From Alistipes sp. (GTDB taxonomy: Bacteria > Bacteroidota > Bacteroidia > Bacteroidales > Rikenellaceae), in the NCBI GenBank assembly GCA_017436185.1, contig JAFSDP010000011.1:1-64000 (forward strand): a DNA stretch of 64,000 bases, written 5' to 3'. The position numbers and the translations under genes were made by a program. The notes beneath the pieces were generated by a model. The model saw only the letters and a program-made list of their open reading frames with translations. It had not been told where the DNA came from and made no database searches. Shown here one piece after another: positions 15,937 through 24,836 of this stretch (position 1 is the first letter of the stretch; every line of letters starts with the position of its first letter).

Positions 15937-16881
15937 TTAGAGATGAGCTTCGCAGAACTCGACCACCTGACGGGTGTACTCCTCGGGGTGGTCCACAAAG
16001 GCGTCGGCGTGACCCGCTTCGGGCGAGAGCCACTTGCGTTTATCACCCTGCTCCTTGCTGGCGTAGAGCGGATGAACCATCCACGTGGGCACGTAGTGGT
16101 CGTCGCCACCGTGAATGAAGAGCATCGGCAGGGTCGAACGCTTGACGGCCTCGAGGGCCGAAGCCTCCAGAAAATCCCAACCGTAACGCATCCGACACAC
16201 CAGGTTGGCGATGTGCAACACGGGGAACGAGGGGAGGTGGTAATCCTCCTTCAGCTCCTTTTGGAACTGCTCCCACACCCCCATATAACCGCAATCTTCG
16301 ACTATACAACGCACCGATGTGGGCAGATCCTCTTCGCCCGAGAGCATCATCACCGTAGCACCGCCCATCGAGAGGCCGTGCACCACGATTTGTTGCCCCG
16401 CACCGAAGAGCGAGTCGGCTTGATGGAGCCACTGCTTCACATCCAAACGGTCGCGCCACCCCATCTGAATATGGTCGCCGCCACTCTTGCCGTGAAAGCG
16501 CAGGGCGGGCAACAGCAGGTTGCAACCGAGTTTTTCACGATAGATCCACCCATACTGCATCATTCCGAAGGGGTGGTCGGTGTAGCCGTGTACCAAGACA
16601 GCCGTACGCTGCGAGGCGGTATCGGCGGCGATGTGGTAGGCGTGAAGCTGCGTGCCGTCGGGGGCGGTGATGGTCACCTCTTGGATTTTACCCTCGTGGC
16701 GCAACGCCTCAAACCAGGATTGCAGCGCAGGGTGGTGCTCGTTGAAGGAGTCGATAAAGCACTGTTCCGTTCGATCGACCTCGGGGCGCAAGGCAAAGGC
16801 GGTGAGGTAGCAACCTCCCGCAATGGCTGCCGCCACCAGCACCACGACAATGCCCACGACCCAACTCATCAGCCTGCGCAT
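15937..16881 (-). CDS. Membrane-anchored alpha/beta hydrolase
   Basis: A 314-residue alpha/beta hydrolase. An N-terminal hydrophobic segment (about 7-30) suggests a membrane anchor or uncleaved signal, placing the catalytic domain in the periplasm. Catalytic residues: nucleophile Ser171 in GLSMGG, Asp260 or 261 in HGGDDHYVP and His291 in EAGHADA; VLVHGYTDHPF (96-106) forms the oxyanion region. It resembles the BEM46/CGI-58-like hydrolases often annotated only by fold. It starts 2 bases after the threonine dehydrogenase stop, so the two form an operon, though no link in function is obvious. Confidence 0.85.
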   Translation of the reverse strand: MRRLMSWVVGIVVVLVAAAIAGGCYLTAFALRPEVDRTEQCFIDSFNEHHPALQSWFEALRHEGKIQEVTITAPDGTQLHAYHIAADTASQRTAVLVHGYTDHPFGMMQYGWIYREKLGCNLLLPALRFHGKSGGDHIQMGWRDRLDVKQWLHQADSLFGAGQQIVVHGLSMGGATVMMLSGEEDLPTSVRCIVEDCGYMGVWEQFQKELKEDYHLPSFPVLHIANLVCRMRYGWDFLEASALEAVKRSTLPMLFIHGGDDHYVPTWMVHPLYASKEQGDKRKWLSPEAGHADAFVDHPEEYTRQVVEFCEAHL

Positions 16882-16883
16882 TG

Positions 16884-17831
16884 CTATTTACCGAGCTTTT
16901 GGCGGATGTGCATCAGCATATCGTCGGTCATCGACGAGAGGTCCCATTCGGGCTTCCAACCCCACTCCTCCCGTGCGCAGGTGTCGTCGAGCGAGTTGGG
17001 CCAGCTTTCGGCAATGGCCTTCTTCACCGGATCGACGTCGTAGTCCATCACGAAGTCGGGCATACGCTTTTTGATCTCGGCGTAGATGATTTCGGGGGTG
17101 AAGCTCATCGAGGCGAGGTTGAAGCTGTTGCGGTGCTTCAGACGGGCGGGATCGGCCTCCATCAGCTCGACGCAGGCACGCAGCGCATCGGGCATATAGA
17201 TCATATCCATATAGACATCCGACGGCACGGGGCAGGTGAATCGACCCGAGCGGATGGCCTCGTAGTAGATCTCGACGGCGTAGTCGGTCGTGCCGCCACC
17301 CGGGAGGGTTACGTTCGAGATGATGCCCGGGAAACGCACCGAGCGGGTATCGACGCCGAACTTCTGGTAGTAGTAGTTGCCGAGCATCTCACCCGTATAT
17401 TTGCAGATGCCGTAGATGGTCGTGGGCTGCATAATCGTATCCTGGGGTGTGCCATCCTTGGGCGAGGTGGGGCCGAAGGCTCCAATCGACGAGGGGGTGA
17501 AGAGGGCACAGTGGTGCTGACGAGCCACCTCCAACGAGTTGTTCAGGGCACCCATATTTACGGCCCAGGCCATCTGGGGGTTTCTTTCGCCCACGGCCGA
17601 GAGCAGGGCCACGAGGTTGAAGATGGTGTCGATCTGGTAACGAGCCACCACCGAGGCCATCGCCGTTGCGTCGAGTGCGTTGAGGACCTCGAAGGGACCG
17701 TCGGCGCCCAACTCTTTGCAGTCGCGCATATCGGTGGCAACGACATTTTGGTTGCCGTAAATGTTACGCAGGTAAACGGTCAATTCCGAGCCAATCTGGC
17801 CACCTGCACCTACAATAAGAATCTTTTTCAT
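16884..17831 (-). CDS. L-threonine 3-dehydrogenase, short-chain (SDR) type
   Basis: A 315-residue extended SDR/epimerase-fold enzyme. Motifs: NAD-binding GAGGQIGSEL (8-17), acidic end of strand 2 in ATDMRD, FNLVALLSAVGE near 70, FTPSSIGAFGP near 110 and catalytic YGICK (YxxxK) near 140, followed by YMDMIYMPDAL. This set matches the SDR form of L-threonine dehydrogenase, which oxidises threonine to 2-amino-3-ketobutyrate using NAD+, rather than a sugar epimerase. It is first in a two-gene operon with the alpha/beta hydrolase. A gene for the partner KBL ligase is not in view. Confidence 0.87.
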   Translation of the reverse strand: MKKILIVGAGGQIGSELTVYLRNIYGNQNVVATDMRDCKELGADGPFEVLNALDATAMASVVARYQIDTIFNLVALLSAVGERNPQMAWAVNMGALNNSLEVARQHHCALFTPSSIGAFGPTSPKDGTPQDTIMQPTTIYGICKYTGEMLGNYYYQKFGVDTRSVRFPGIISNVTLPGGGTTDYAVEIYYEAIRSGRFTCPVPSDVYMDMIYMPDALRACVELMEADPARLKHRNSFNLASMSFTPEIIYAEIKKRMPDFVMDYDVDPVKKAIAESWPNSLDDTCAREEWGWKPEWDLSSMTDDMLMHIRQKLGK

Positions 17832-17914
17832 CGTTTTTGGGTTATAAAATCGAGTAAAGATAGAAAATATTTACGAAAAAAGCCGCTTTTTTTGGATAAT
17901 TCATTTTTCTTCCC

Positions 17915-17922
17915 TACATTTG
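17915..17922 (+). promoter_or_regulatory. tRNA-Thr promoter (-7 box)
   Basis: TACATTTG lies 20 bases after a TTTG (-33) at 17891-17894 and 23 bases before the tRNA. Confidence 0.8.
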
Positions 17923-17945
17923 CACCACTCAAACGAGGAAACGTT

Positions 17946-18017
<72 letters not shown>

Positions 18018-18018
18018 C

Positions 18019-18062
18019 AAAACGACAGATGCCATCCAAACGGGTGGCATCTATCGTTTTGT
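18019..18062 (+). terminator. tRNA-Thr terminator
   Basis: AAAACGA-C-AGATGCCATCC pairs with GGGTGGCATCT-AT-CGTTTT, directly after the tRNA. Confidence 0.85.
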
Positions 18063-18161
18063 ATTATGATGTCGTTTGTGAATCTCGTGACCTCTAAAGC
18101 CCTCCTTATCAAAGGAGGGTTTGGGTGGATTGTCTATATAAAAAAGGTGGATGCCAGCATC

Positions 18162-18192
18162 CACGAGTTCAATCCTCGTCAACAGCTCAAAA
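18162..18192 (+). repeat. 31-bp duplicate of the tRNA-Thr 3' end (att-like)
   Basis: Identical to 17992-18022, starting CACGAGTTCAATCCTCGTC and ending CAGCTCAAAA. Duplication of a tRNA 3' end is the usual mark of a tyrosine-recombinase integration site (attL/attR), but only ~140 bp separate the copies and no integrase is present. Confidence 0.8.
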
Positions 18193-18231
18193 AGCAAATG
18201 CCACCTTTTGGTGGCGTTTGCTTTTTTTGTT
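18189..18231 (+). terminator. Second terminator hairpin after the duplicated tRNA end
   Basis: AGCAAATGCCACC pairs with GGTGGCGTTTGCT around TTTT, followed by TTTTTTG. It is similar in build to the tRNA terminator (both contain ATGCCA/TGGCAT-type arms) but not the same sequence. Confidence 0.85.
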
Positions 18232-18261
18232 TATGTGGTCCGAACTCGTGACCTCTTAACA

Positions 18262-18300
18262 ATAAATTCCCCGCCTCTTTCGGGAAGCGGGGGATTTATG
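18262..18300. terminator. Hairpin at the 3' end of the pullulanase gene
   Basis: ATAAATTCCCCGC pairs with GCGGGGGATTTAT around CTCTTTCGGGAA. It sits just past the stop of the minus-strand pullulanase gene but lacks a clear T-run on that strand. Confidence 0.6.
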
Positions 18301-18312
18301 TAGTGCCAAAAT

Positions 18313-20280
18313 CTACTCGGCAAGCAGAATCAGGGCCTCGATGGGCGGAACGGCAACCGGCGCATCGCCTACGGTGAGCGTACCCAGGCCGTTGGGATTG
18401 ACCTCCTCTCCGTTGGCAACGATGCGGTAGTCGCCTGCGGGGAGGGTGAACTGCGTGGCCTCACGGGCACCGTTCAGCAGCACCACAATCTCACGGGTCG
18501 AATCCAGCCCCTCCAACTCCTTGAGGCGGAAGCCGACCGCCGAAGCACACTCCGTGGGGAGGAACTCCAGGTGCTTTTTGACCAATTCGGCCTTGGCCAA
18601 GCAGAAGGCGGGGTGGGCCTTGCGCAACGAAATCAGCCCCTTATAATAGTTGTAGAGGTTGTTGTAACGCTGCTTGAAGCCCCAATCGATGGCGTTGATC
18701 TCGTCGGGCTGGTTGTAGCTGTTGCCGACGTGTTGTTTGGTGCGATAAAGCTCCTCGCCGCAGAATATGAACGGCAGACCCTGCGAGGTGAAGACCGCCG
18801 TCTGGGCCAGCTTATCCATTTTGAGCAGCTCCTCCTCCGAGGCCTCGGGCGAGAGAACCTCCAGACGGTCACGCAGGTTGTGGTCGTCGTGGCAGGTGAC
18901 ATAGCTCATATGCTGGGTCGGCTCGGCGCACCAAGCGGCCTCCGAGTGGGCCACCTGGGGGTGCTCCACACCGCCTGCAATGCCAAACTTAACCCCCTCG
19001 TTGTTGCCTGCCACGCCGTGGATGAAGCCACCCGTCTTGCAGTCGAGCGTGCCACGCAGGGCGTTGCGGATGTCGTCGCTGAAGGCGGCGATGCCCGGCA
19101 TACGGTAGGTGTAGCGTTTGAAGGCGAGCTGCTGCTCGTCGTAGGCGGGAGCCATAGCGGCCCAACCCTCGCCATAAAGCAGAATGGTGGGGTCGATGGC
19201 CGACAGACGGCTGCGAATCAAGTTCATCGTCTCGATGTCGTGGATGGCCATCAAATCGAAGCGGAAGCCATCGACGTGGTACTCTTTGGCCCAATACTCC
19301 AGCGACTCGACGATGTATTTCTGCATCATTGCCTTCTCCGAGGCGGTCTCGTTGCCGCAACCCGAGCCGTTGGCAAACGTGCCGTCGGCATTCATACGGT
19401 AGAAGTAGCCCGGCACGGTCAGCTCGAAGCCGCAACGCTCGACGCTCGTCGTGTGGTTATAGACCACATCCAGCACCACACGCAGCCCCGCCTTGTGCAT
19501 CGCCTGAACGAGGCTCTTCAACTCACGGATGCGGGCCTCGGGGTCGGCGGCGTTGGTCGAGTAGGTACCCTCGGGAACGTTGAAGTTCTGCGGCTCGTAG
19601 CCCCAGTTGTACTGCTTGAGTTGGGGATCGGTCTCATCAATCGAGCCGAAGTCGGCCGTGGGCAACAGGTGCACGTGGCTTACGCCCAGCTCTACCAGGT
19701 GGTCCAGACCCGTTGTTAGCCCCTCGGGGCTGCGGGTGCCACGCTCGGCCAGACCGAGGTATTTGCCCGGGTAGGCACTGCCGGCCGTGGGGTGGATGGT
19801 CATATCGCGGTAGTGCAGCTCATAGACGGCAATTTGGTTGGCAGCCGTCAGCGCAGGGCGCACATCCTCGCTCCACCCCTCGGGGTCGGTGTCACGCAGG
19901 TCGATGATGGCACCGCGTGTGCCATTCAGCGCAACGGCACGGGCGGCAATACCTGCCGTTTCGGCCAGCCACTCGCCCCCGATCTTCACGCGAAAGGCGT
20001 AGTGCATCCCCTTCAGGTCGCCCTGCTTGGTGGTGCGCCATTGGCACGCCTCGATGGGCGAGAGGGGGAGCGTCTCCTGCAACTGGTTGTCGGCATAGAG
20101 GCGCACCTCGACCTCCTCGGCCGTCGGGGCCCAGAGGGTGAAGGTGGTGGCGGTGGGGGTGTAGTCCATCTCCGAGATCGGTGCCTCGGGTACAGGCCAA
20201 TCTTCGGTGTCGGTGCTCGATGCGCAGGCTGCCAGAGCGAGTGCGGCCAGGGTCGTCATAAAGAGTTTTGCGAATTTCAT
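18313..20280 (-). CDS. Type I pullulanase, lipoprotein (GH13)
   Basis: A 655-residue lipoprotein that cuts alpha-1,6 branches in pullulan and starch. The signal ends in a lipobox (LAACASS near 16-22). A CBM48-like domain follows (TATTFTLWAPTAEEVEVRLYAD near 40). The GH13 barrel shows VLDVVYNHT, the nucleophile Asp in GFRFDLM (about 338), the acid/base Glu in LYGEGWAA (about 369) and the third acid in TCHDDHNL (about 461). A small beta domain closes it. The start at 20280 is set by the lipoprotein signal and by the -7 box at 20324-20317; a longer in-frame Met would add 13 unlikely residues. It acts at the cell surface or in the periplasm and stands alone without SusC/SusD. Confidence 0.93.
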   Translation of the reverse strand: MKFAKLFMTTLAALALAACASSTDTEDWPVPEAPISEMDYTPTATTFTLWAPTAEEVEVRLYADNQLQETLPLSPIEACQWRTTKQGDLKGMHYAFRVKIGGEWLAETAGIAARAVALNGTRGAIIDLRDTDPEGWSEDVRPALTAANQIAVYELHYRDMTIHPTAGSAYPGKYLGLAERGTRSPEGLTTGLDHLVELGVSHVHLLPTADFGSIDETDPQLKQYNWGYEPQNFNVPEGTYSTNAADPEARIRELKSLVQAMHKAGLRVVLDVVYNHTTSVERCGFELTVPGYFYRMNADGTFANGSGCGNETASEKAMMQKYIVESLEYWAKEYHVDGFRFDLMAIHDIETMNLIRSRLSAIDPTILLYGEGWAAMAPAYDEQQLAFKRYTYRMPGIAAFSDDIRNALRGTLDCKTGGFIHGVAGNNEGVKFGIAGGVEHPQVAHSEAAWCAEPTQHMSYVTCHDDHNLRDRLEVLSPEASEEELLKMDKLAQTAVFTSQGLPFIFCGEELYRTKQHVGNSYNQPDEINAIDWGFKQRYNNLYNYYKGLISLRKAHPAFCLAKAELVKKHLEFLPTECASAVGFRLKELEGLDSTREIVVLLNGAREATQFTLPAGDYRIVANGEEVNPNGLGTLTVGDAPVAVPPIEALILLAE

Positions 20281-20316
20281 AAATGTGGGTTTTACGTTTT
20301 TTTGCTTTTCGTGTAA

Positions 20317-20324
20317 CAAAAATA
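20317..20324 (-). promoter_or_regulatory. -7 box for the pullulanase gene
   Basis: TATTTTTG on the minus strand, 36 bases before the start at 20280. It is back to back with the YegP promoter. Confidence 0.7.
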
Positions 20325-20336
20325 ATTATTTTTGAC

Positions 20337-20344
20337 TATATTTG
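20337..20344 (+). promoter_or_regulatory. -7 box for the YegP gene
   Basis: TATATTTG, 43 bases before the ATG at 20388. Confidence 0.72.
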
Positions 20345-20387
20345 TCTTGTTATAACTCTTTTTTTGAACCTTAAAGTATGTACAACT

Positions 20388-20723
20388 ATGGGAAAATTTG
20401 TGATTAAGCTGCGTAAGAACGGCGAGTATCAGTTTGATTTGAAGGCCACCAACGGTCAGGTGATTCTCTCGAGCGAGGGCTATACCACCAAGGCTGCCTG
20501 CTTGAACGGCATTGCATCGGTGAAGAAGAATGCCCCCGAGGATGGTCGCTACGAGCGCAAGGAGGCCAAGAACGGTGCTCCCTACTTCAACCTCAAGGCC
20601 GGTAATGGTCAGGTGATTGGCACGAGCGAGATGTACTCGAGCGAGGCTGCTCGCGACAACGGCATCGAGTCGGTGAAGAAGAACGCTCCCGAGGCCGAGA
20701 TCGTTGATGAGACGGTTGAATAA
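20388..20723 (+). CDS. YegP family protein, tandem DUF1508
   Basis: A 111-residue protein made of two copies of the ~50-residue DUF1508 unit. Copy 1 (FVIKLRKNGEYQFDLKATNGQ...) is about 3-50, copy 2 (YERKEAKNGAPYFNLKAGNG...) about 54-100. Both share the pattern FxLKAxNGQVIxxSExYxxxxAxxxGIxSVKKNAP. Small basic core, acidic tail. The family is common and often strongly expressed; function is unknown. The strong promoter and the terminator directly after the gene make it a compact single-gene unit. Confidence 0.9.
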   Translation: MGKFVIKLRKNGEYQFDLKATNGQVILSSEGYTTKAACLNGIASVKKNAPEDGRYERKEAKNGAPYFNLKAGNGQVIGTSEMYSSEAARDNGIESVKKNAPEAEIVDETVE

Positions 20724-20746
20724 TCTCGGACCTGAAGATACAAGAA

Positions 20747-20777
20747 GAGGGCTGCTCCATTGTGGGGCAGCCCTCAT
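20747..20777. terminator. Terminator between the YegP gene and the GH51 gene
   Basis: GAGGGCTGCTCC pairs with GGGGCAGCCCTC (one G-U) around ATTGT, between convergent genes. The T-run is weak. Confidence 0.7.
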
Positions 20778-20798
20778 TGTTTGGTTAGCCAAAGTCGG

Positions 20799-22799
20799 TT
20801 ACTCGAAGGGAATGCGCAATACACTGAAACTGCGACCATTCAGCTCGGTAGTGATCAGCGACGAGGTGCAGTGCTCGTGGCTCGCCTCGGGGCGGATGCG
20901 GTCGGGAGCATCGAGCGTATTCTCGGCCATCGGATCGTCACACTTCAGGGTGATACGATCCACACAACCCGTCAGCTGACGGCGGCGGGGCAACTTCCTG
21001 AGCTCGATGGCAACCGTTTGAGGCTCGTCGAGCAGGTTGGCCACCTTCACAATGTAGCACTTGGCCTTGTCGTCAATGACGGCCGAGGCGTAGAGTCCGT
21101 TTTGACCCTCCTTGCCGGCAGGGGCTGCTCCGTTGAGGGTGATGGGCAGCGATGTGGTGCCTCGGTTGGTGGCGTAGAGCTGTTGCACGTAGTAGCTCGT
21201 CGAACGCATCATCCGCAGGTTGTCGAACCACACCAGGTCGGGTCGCCACTGCCACCCCTCGATGTGGGCCAGCAGCGGGGCAAAGGTGGCCATACGCACC
21301 ACATCGGCGTTGCGCTCCAGACCCGTCATAAAGGCGGCCTCCAAGAGCGAGGCGTTGTAGTGGTTGAACTTCTTGCCGTTGGCACCGTGACAGGCATACT
21401 CGCCGGCAAAGACCTTCGGGCCCTTGCGGGGGTAGCGGTCGTAGCGGTCGGCATTCTCGGTGAAGAAGGTCTCGGGGGCGTAGTAGTGCTCATCGACCAA
21501 ATCGACATCCAGACGGCGCATCTCCTCCCACAGGTAGTCGAACCTGTCGCCCGAGGCCGAGGGACCCGACGTGCCAACGATCTGCAGGTCGGGATAACGC
21601 TCCCGCACCGCCTTGACGAAGGTCTCGAAGCGCACGATAAACTCCTCACCCCACTGCTCGTTGCCGATGCCGAGGTATTTCAAGTTGAAGGGAGCGGGGT
21701 GGCCCATCTCGGCACGCACTTTACCCCAGGGGGTCGAGGGGTCGCCATTGGCAAACTCCACCAAATCGAGGGCGTCTTGAATATAGGTCTGCAACTCCTC
21801 CATCGAGCAGTGAGCCGTCGAGTCGTTCTGGAACTGACACGCCAGACCGCAGCTTACCACCGGCAGCGGCTCGGCACCCATCGCCTCGGCAAAGCAGAAA
21901 TACTCGTAGAAGCCCAGACCGTAGGATTGGAAGTAGTCGGGGAAGAGGCGGTGGCGGAAGGTGTAGTGCCAACGATTTTGGTTCGTGGGGCGATTCTCGA
22001 CCGGGCCGACCGAGTTTTTCCATTGGTAGCGGGTCTCAAGGGTTGTGCCCTCGATGATGCAGCCACCCGGGAAGCGGAAGATGCCCGGCTTGAGGTCGGC
22101 CAATGCCTCGGCCAAATCCTTGCGCAGACCGTTTTTCCACCCCTTGTAGGTATCGACAGGGAAGAGCGAGAGGTGCTCGACATCGACTCCGATGTTGGTC
22201 AGTCGCTTGCGGGGTACGGGCTGCTCCAGGATGAGGCGGATGCGCCCGTTTTTCACGGTCGAGGGGGCCTTTACGATCACCTCGTAGCGTTGCCACTCCT
22301 CCGAGGTGATGCGGATGGGGGTGGTGTGGATGACGGTGTTTTCGAGCGAATAGTCGTCGCTTACGATGTTGAACGAAACCACCTGCTCACCATTGCCTAA
22401 CGTGCGGGCCCAGAGCGAGAAACGATACTCCTCGCCGCCCTTCAGGGCGATGCCGAAGTAGCCCTCGTTCTCCACACCCGTGTGGATGTCTCGGTGACCC
22501 GAGTAACGAAGACGCAGGTAGTGGGGGTTGCGCTCGAAGGGGCCATCCTCACAGAGCGTCACATTGCCAAAGGTGCGCCAGCCCATCAGGGGTTGGTCGA
22601 ACTCGAACGAGCGGTTTTTGATCAGCTCGGCATAGAGACCACCGTCGGCGGCATAGTTGATGTCCTCGAAGAAGAGGCCATACATCGTCTCGGCAATCGG
22701 ATGCCCTTTGGCCGAGGCATCGACCACCAGTCGTTGCGGCTCGGCAGCCACGAGGGTTGTGGCGGCTACAATGGCTGCCAGGGTGAAAAAACGTTTCAT
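20799..22799 (-). CDS. Alpha-L-arabinofuranosidase, GH51
   Basis: A 666-residue exported enzyme (signal peptide about 1-19) that removes terminal alpha-L-arabinofuranosyl groups from arabinan or arabinoxylan. Family features: YGLFFEDINYAADGGLYAEL near 40, RFPGGCIIEG near 235, acid/base Glu in YLGIGNEQWGEEF (about 381) and nucleophile Glu in VDEHYYAP (about 434). A carbohydrate-binding-like insert (about 90-200) precedes the barrel, as in longer Bacteroidetes GH51 enzymes. It begins 14 bases after the GH97 stop, so the two form one operon. Confidence 0.92.
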   Translation of the reverse strand: MKRFFTLAAIVAATTLVAAEPQRLVVDASAKGHPIAETMYGLFFEDINYAADGGLYAELIKNRSFEFDQPLMGWRTFGNVTLCEDGPFERNPHYLRLRYSGHRDIHTGVENEGYFGIALKGGEEYRFSLWARTLGNGEQVVSFNIVSDDYSLENTVIHTTPIRITSEEWQRYEVIVKAPSTVKNGRIRLILEQPVPRKRLTNIGVDVEHLSLFPVDTYKGWKNGLRKDLAEALADLKPGIFRFPGGCIIEGTTLETRYQWKNSVGPVENRPTNQNRWHYTFRHRLFPDYFQSYGLGFYEYFCFAEAMGAEPLPVVSCGLACQFQNDSTAHCSMEELQTYIQDALDLVEFANGDPSTPWGKVRAEMGHPAPFNLKYLGIGNEQWGEEFIVRFETFVKAVRERYPDLQIVGTSGPSASGDRFDYLWEEMRRLDVDLVDEHYYAPETFFTENADRYDRYPRKGPKVFAGEYACHGANGKKFNHYNASLLEAAFMTGLERNADVVRMATFAPLLAHIEGWQWRPDLVWFDNLRMMRSTSYYVQQLYATNRGTTSLPITLNGAAPAGKEGQNGLYASAVIDDKAKCYIVKVANLLDEPQTVAIELRKLPRRRQLTGCVDRITLKCDDPMAENTLDAPDRIRPEASHEHCTSSLITTELNGRSFSVLRIPFE

Positions 22800-22813
22800 C
22801 GGTTATCTGTTTT

Positions 22814-24751
22814 TTAGTTGTTTCGCTCGATAAGGACCACTCCGCCATTGGGTTGGATGGTCAGCGTGGTTTGGGTGGGGTTTATCTTCACTCGGCGGAG
22901 TCGGGGCTGCATCTTCGCATCGTCGAAGTAGAGGTCGGCGTAGCGCATCTCGGCAGGCAGCTCTACCGTCAGCTCCAGCGGCTCGGAGGTAGCATTCACC
23001 CCTCCAATCCACCACCCGGAGGCGTGGCGACGAGCCAAGACTACATAGCGGCCCGGGTAGCCGTCGATGAGGCGCACCTCCTCCCAAGTGGTGGGTACAC
23101 GCCGCATAAAGTCGATGCAATGGGCGGGTGCATCCTCCAGGTTGTTGGGGGTGAGGGCAAAATTTTGGATGGGGTTCTGAAAGAGGATGGCCGTAGCCAA
23201 CTGGAAGGTGTCGCCCGTGCGGCGGATGGTGCCCCGTTGGTTCGAGCGGTCGAGGCGGTGGTTGAGCACCACACCGCCAAACTCCATCGAGGCCACGGTG
23301 TTGCGAATGAAGGGGTGCAGGGTCGCCTTGAAGGCCTCACGGTCGCAGTGGATCTGGTTGAATACCAGATTCTCGGAGGCCAGCACCGCCTCGCTGCCCA
23401 CAAAGTTGGGATACATTCGCTCCCAACCGCGAGGCAGCGTGCAACCGTGGAAGATGACCATCAACCCGTAGTCGTTGGCATCGCTCAATACCGCTTCGTA
23501 GAGGCGTATCGTCTCCTGCTTGTCGCCGCCCCAGAAATCGACCTTGATGCCACGCACCCCCTGCTCACGAAGCCAACGCATCTCCTCCTTGCGGCGAATG
23601 GGGTTGTCCATCCGATTGACGGGACTCTGGGTGATGTCGTTCCAGTAGCCGCTCGACGAGTACCACAACCACGGCTCCACACCCCGCTCACGGGCATAGG
23701 CAAAGAGTTCGGGCATCCGCTCGTAGCCGATTTGTTGGTCCCAGCCCGCATCGATGAGGATGTATTCGTAGCCCATTGCCTGTGCCAGGTCGATGTAGCG
23801 ACATTGGTCGTCGAAATTCATACTCGGATCTTGCCAGATGATCCAGCTCCAGGTGCTGCGCCCCAATCGAAACTCCTTCGAGGGGGTATAATGCTCCTCG
23901 ACCAAATCCCACGCAATGGTGGTTTCGACGATGGGGTGGAGTGTGCACCCTGCGGTGATGGTGCGCCAAGGGGTGGTGCCGGGCAGGGCCAGAGCAGGCT
24001 CCGAGGTGCCGTTGCCGTCGTTCTCCTCCGCCATCGGAAAGCAGATGGTGTAAAGGCCGTCGTGGCACTCCGAGAGTCGCGAAGCGCAGTAGCGGCTATC
24101 GACATCCGTTTCGCTCAGGAGCACCCACCCTCGGTCGCCTACCCGAAAGAGGGCAGGGAAGGTGTAGCCTCGTCCGAATTGCGAGGGTTGGTTCAGGGGT
24201 GCATCGGCCTCGTACTCCTCTTCGTAGCTTGGCTTGGAGCGTTTCCAACCCACCATCGCCTCGCTTTGCGGTGTGAGGAAGGTGGTGGTTTGTGTCGGAA
24301 GACGGAAGCCGCTCCGCTCCTCCATAATGCGAGCCGAGGCCTCGGCGCCATCCTTCGGAAGCAGGTAGCGGAAAGCGACATTGCGGTCGTCCACTCGCCA
24401 CTCAACGGCTATTTTGCGCCCTGCGGCATTCGCCACTTCCGCCACTAACACGTTGGCTCGGTAGTGGCTTTCGGCAGCCTTCGTGCGGCTCATTGTGTAG
24501 TGGGTGTCGATGTGGCTTTCGTGCCAGCCGATGAGCGAGAGCGAGTCGCAGAAGTTGCTGTGGTTGGTCCTTAAACCTACGGGCGAAGGCTCCAAGAGCC
24601 GCACCCCCTCGGCCTCGATATGGTAACGCAGCACGCCCTCGTCGAGGGTCACGGTGAGCGTAAGGGTACGCGAGGGGGAGTGTATGGTGCGCTCCTCGGC
24701 CAAGAGGCAGAGGGGCGAGAATAGGGCAATGAGCAGCAGTAGTCGTTTCAT
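22814..24751 (-). CDS. GH97 family glycoside hydrolase (retaining alpha-galactosidase type)
   Basis: A 645-residue exported enzyme (signal peptide about 1-17). The GH97 layout is clear: an N-terminal beta-sandwich (SPSRTLTLTVTLDEGVLRYHIEAEG), a barrel with TWSWIIWQDPS, YILIDAGWDQQIGYERMPEL and GIKVDFWGGDKQETI, then a C-terminal beta domain. The Asp in KVDFW (about 405) sits where the retaining alpha-galactosidase branch has its nucleophile; inverting SusB-like enzymes lack it. I chose the Met at 24751 because it begins a clear signal peptide and follows a -7 box by 20 bases. It is first in an operon with GH51, pointing to arabinogalactan-like side chains. Substrate is inferred. Confidence 0.9.
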   Translation of the reverse strand: MKRLLLLIALFSPLCLLAEERTIHSPSRTLTLTVTLDEGVLRYHIEAEGVRLLEPSPVGLRTNHSNFCDSLSLIGWHESHIDTHYTMSRTKAAESHYRANVLVAEVANAAGRKIAVEWRVDDRNVAFRYLLPKDGAEASARIMEERSGFRLPTQTTTFLTPQSEAMVGWKRSKPSYEEEYEADAPLNQPSQFGRGYTFPALFRVGDRGWVLLSETDVDSRYCASRLSECHDGLYTICFPMAEENDGNGTSEPALALPGTTPWRTITAGCTLHPIVETTIAWDLVEEHYTPSKEFRLGRSTWSWIIWQDPSMNFDDQCRYIDLAQAMGYEYILIDAGWDQQIGYERMPELFAYARERGVEPWLWYSSSGYWNDITQSPVNRMDNPIRRKEEMRWLREQGVRGIKVDFWGGDKQETIRLYEAVLSDANDYGLMVIFHGCTLPRGWERMYPNFVGSEAVLASENLVFNQIHCDREAFKATLHPFIRNTVASMEFGGVVLNHRLDRSNQRGTIRRTGDTFQLATAILFQNPIQNFALTPNNLEDAPAHCIDFMRRVPTTWEEVRLIDGYPGRYVVLARRHASGWWIGGVNATSEPLELTVELPAEMRYADLYFDDAKMQPRLRRVKINPTQTTLTIQPNGGVVLIERNN

Positions 24752-24771
24752 TGGGAGGGTGTTGGTCTTCA

Positions 24772-24779
24772 CAAATATA
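24772..24779 (-). promoter_or_regulatory. -7 box for the GH97-GH51 operon
   Basis: TATATTTG on the minus strand, 20 bases before the GH97 start. Confidence 0.75.
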
Positions 24780-24780
24780 C

Positions 24781-24818
24781 AAAAAAACACGCATACGCCA
24801 AAGCATATACGTGTTTTT
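24781..24818 (-). terminator. DUF3127 gene terminator
   Basis: On the minus strand AAAAACACGTATA pairs with TATGCGTGTTTTT, giving an A/T-flanked hairpin just after the DUF3127 stop and just before the next promoter. Confidence 0.78.
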
Positions 24819-24836
24819 CCTCTTGGTCGGTTGCCG

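Larger units (their letters stand above)
18063..18312. other. Duplicated tRNA-Thr end region
   Basis: No gene. From left to right it holds an inverted 12-base piece of the tRNA T-arm (18084-18095), a word of the CCCTCCTTATCAAAGGAGGG family (18100-18119) followed by TTTGGGTGGATTGTCTATAT, the 31-bp direct copy of the tRNA end (18162-18192), a second terminator, a second inverted T-arm piece (18242-18256), and a GC-rich hairpin (18262-18300). Confidence 0.75.

Noticed and set aside
18162..18192. A second tRNA gene
   Set aside because: Only the T-arm and acceptor 3' strand are present; the 5' half, D arm and anticodon arm are missing.
18313..24751. A polysaccharide utilisation locus
   Set aside because: Pullulanase, GH51 and GH97 are near each other but no SusC/SusD pair or hybrid sensor is present, and the pullulanase gene is a separate unit.
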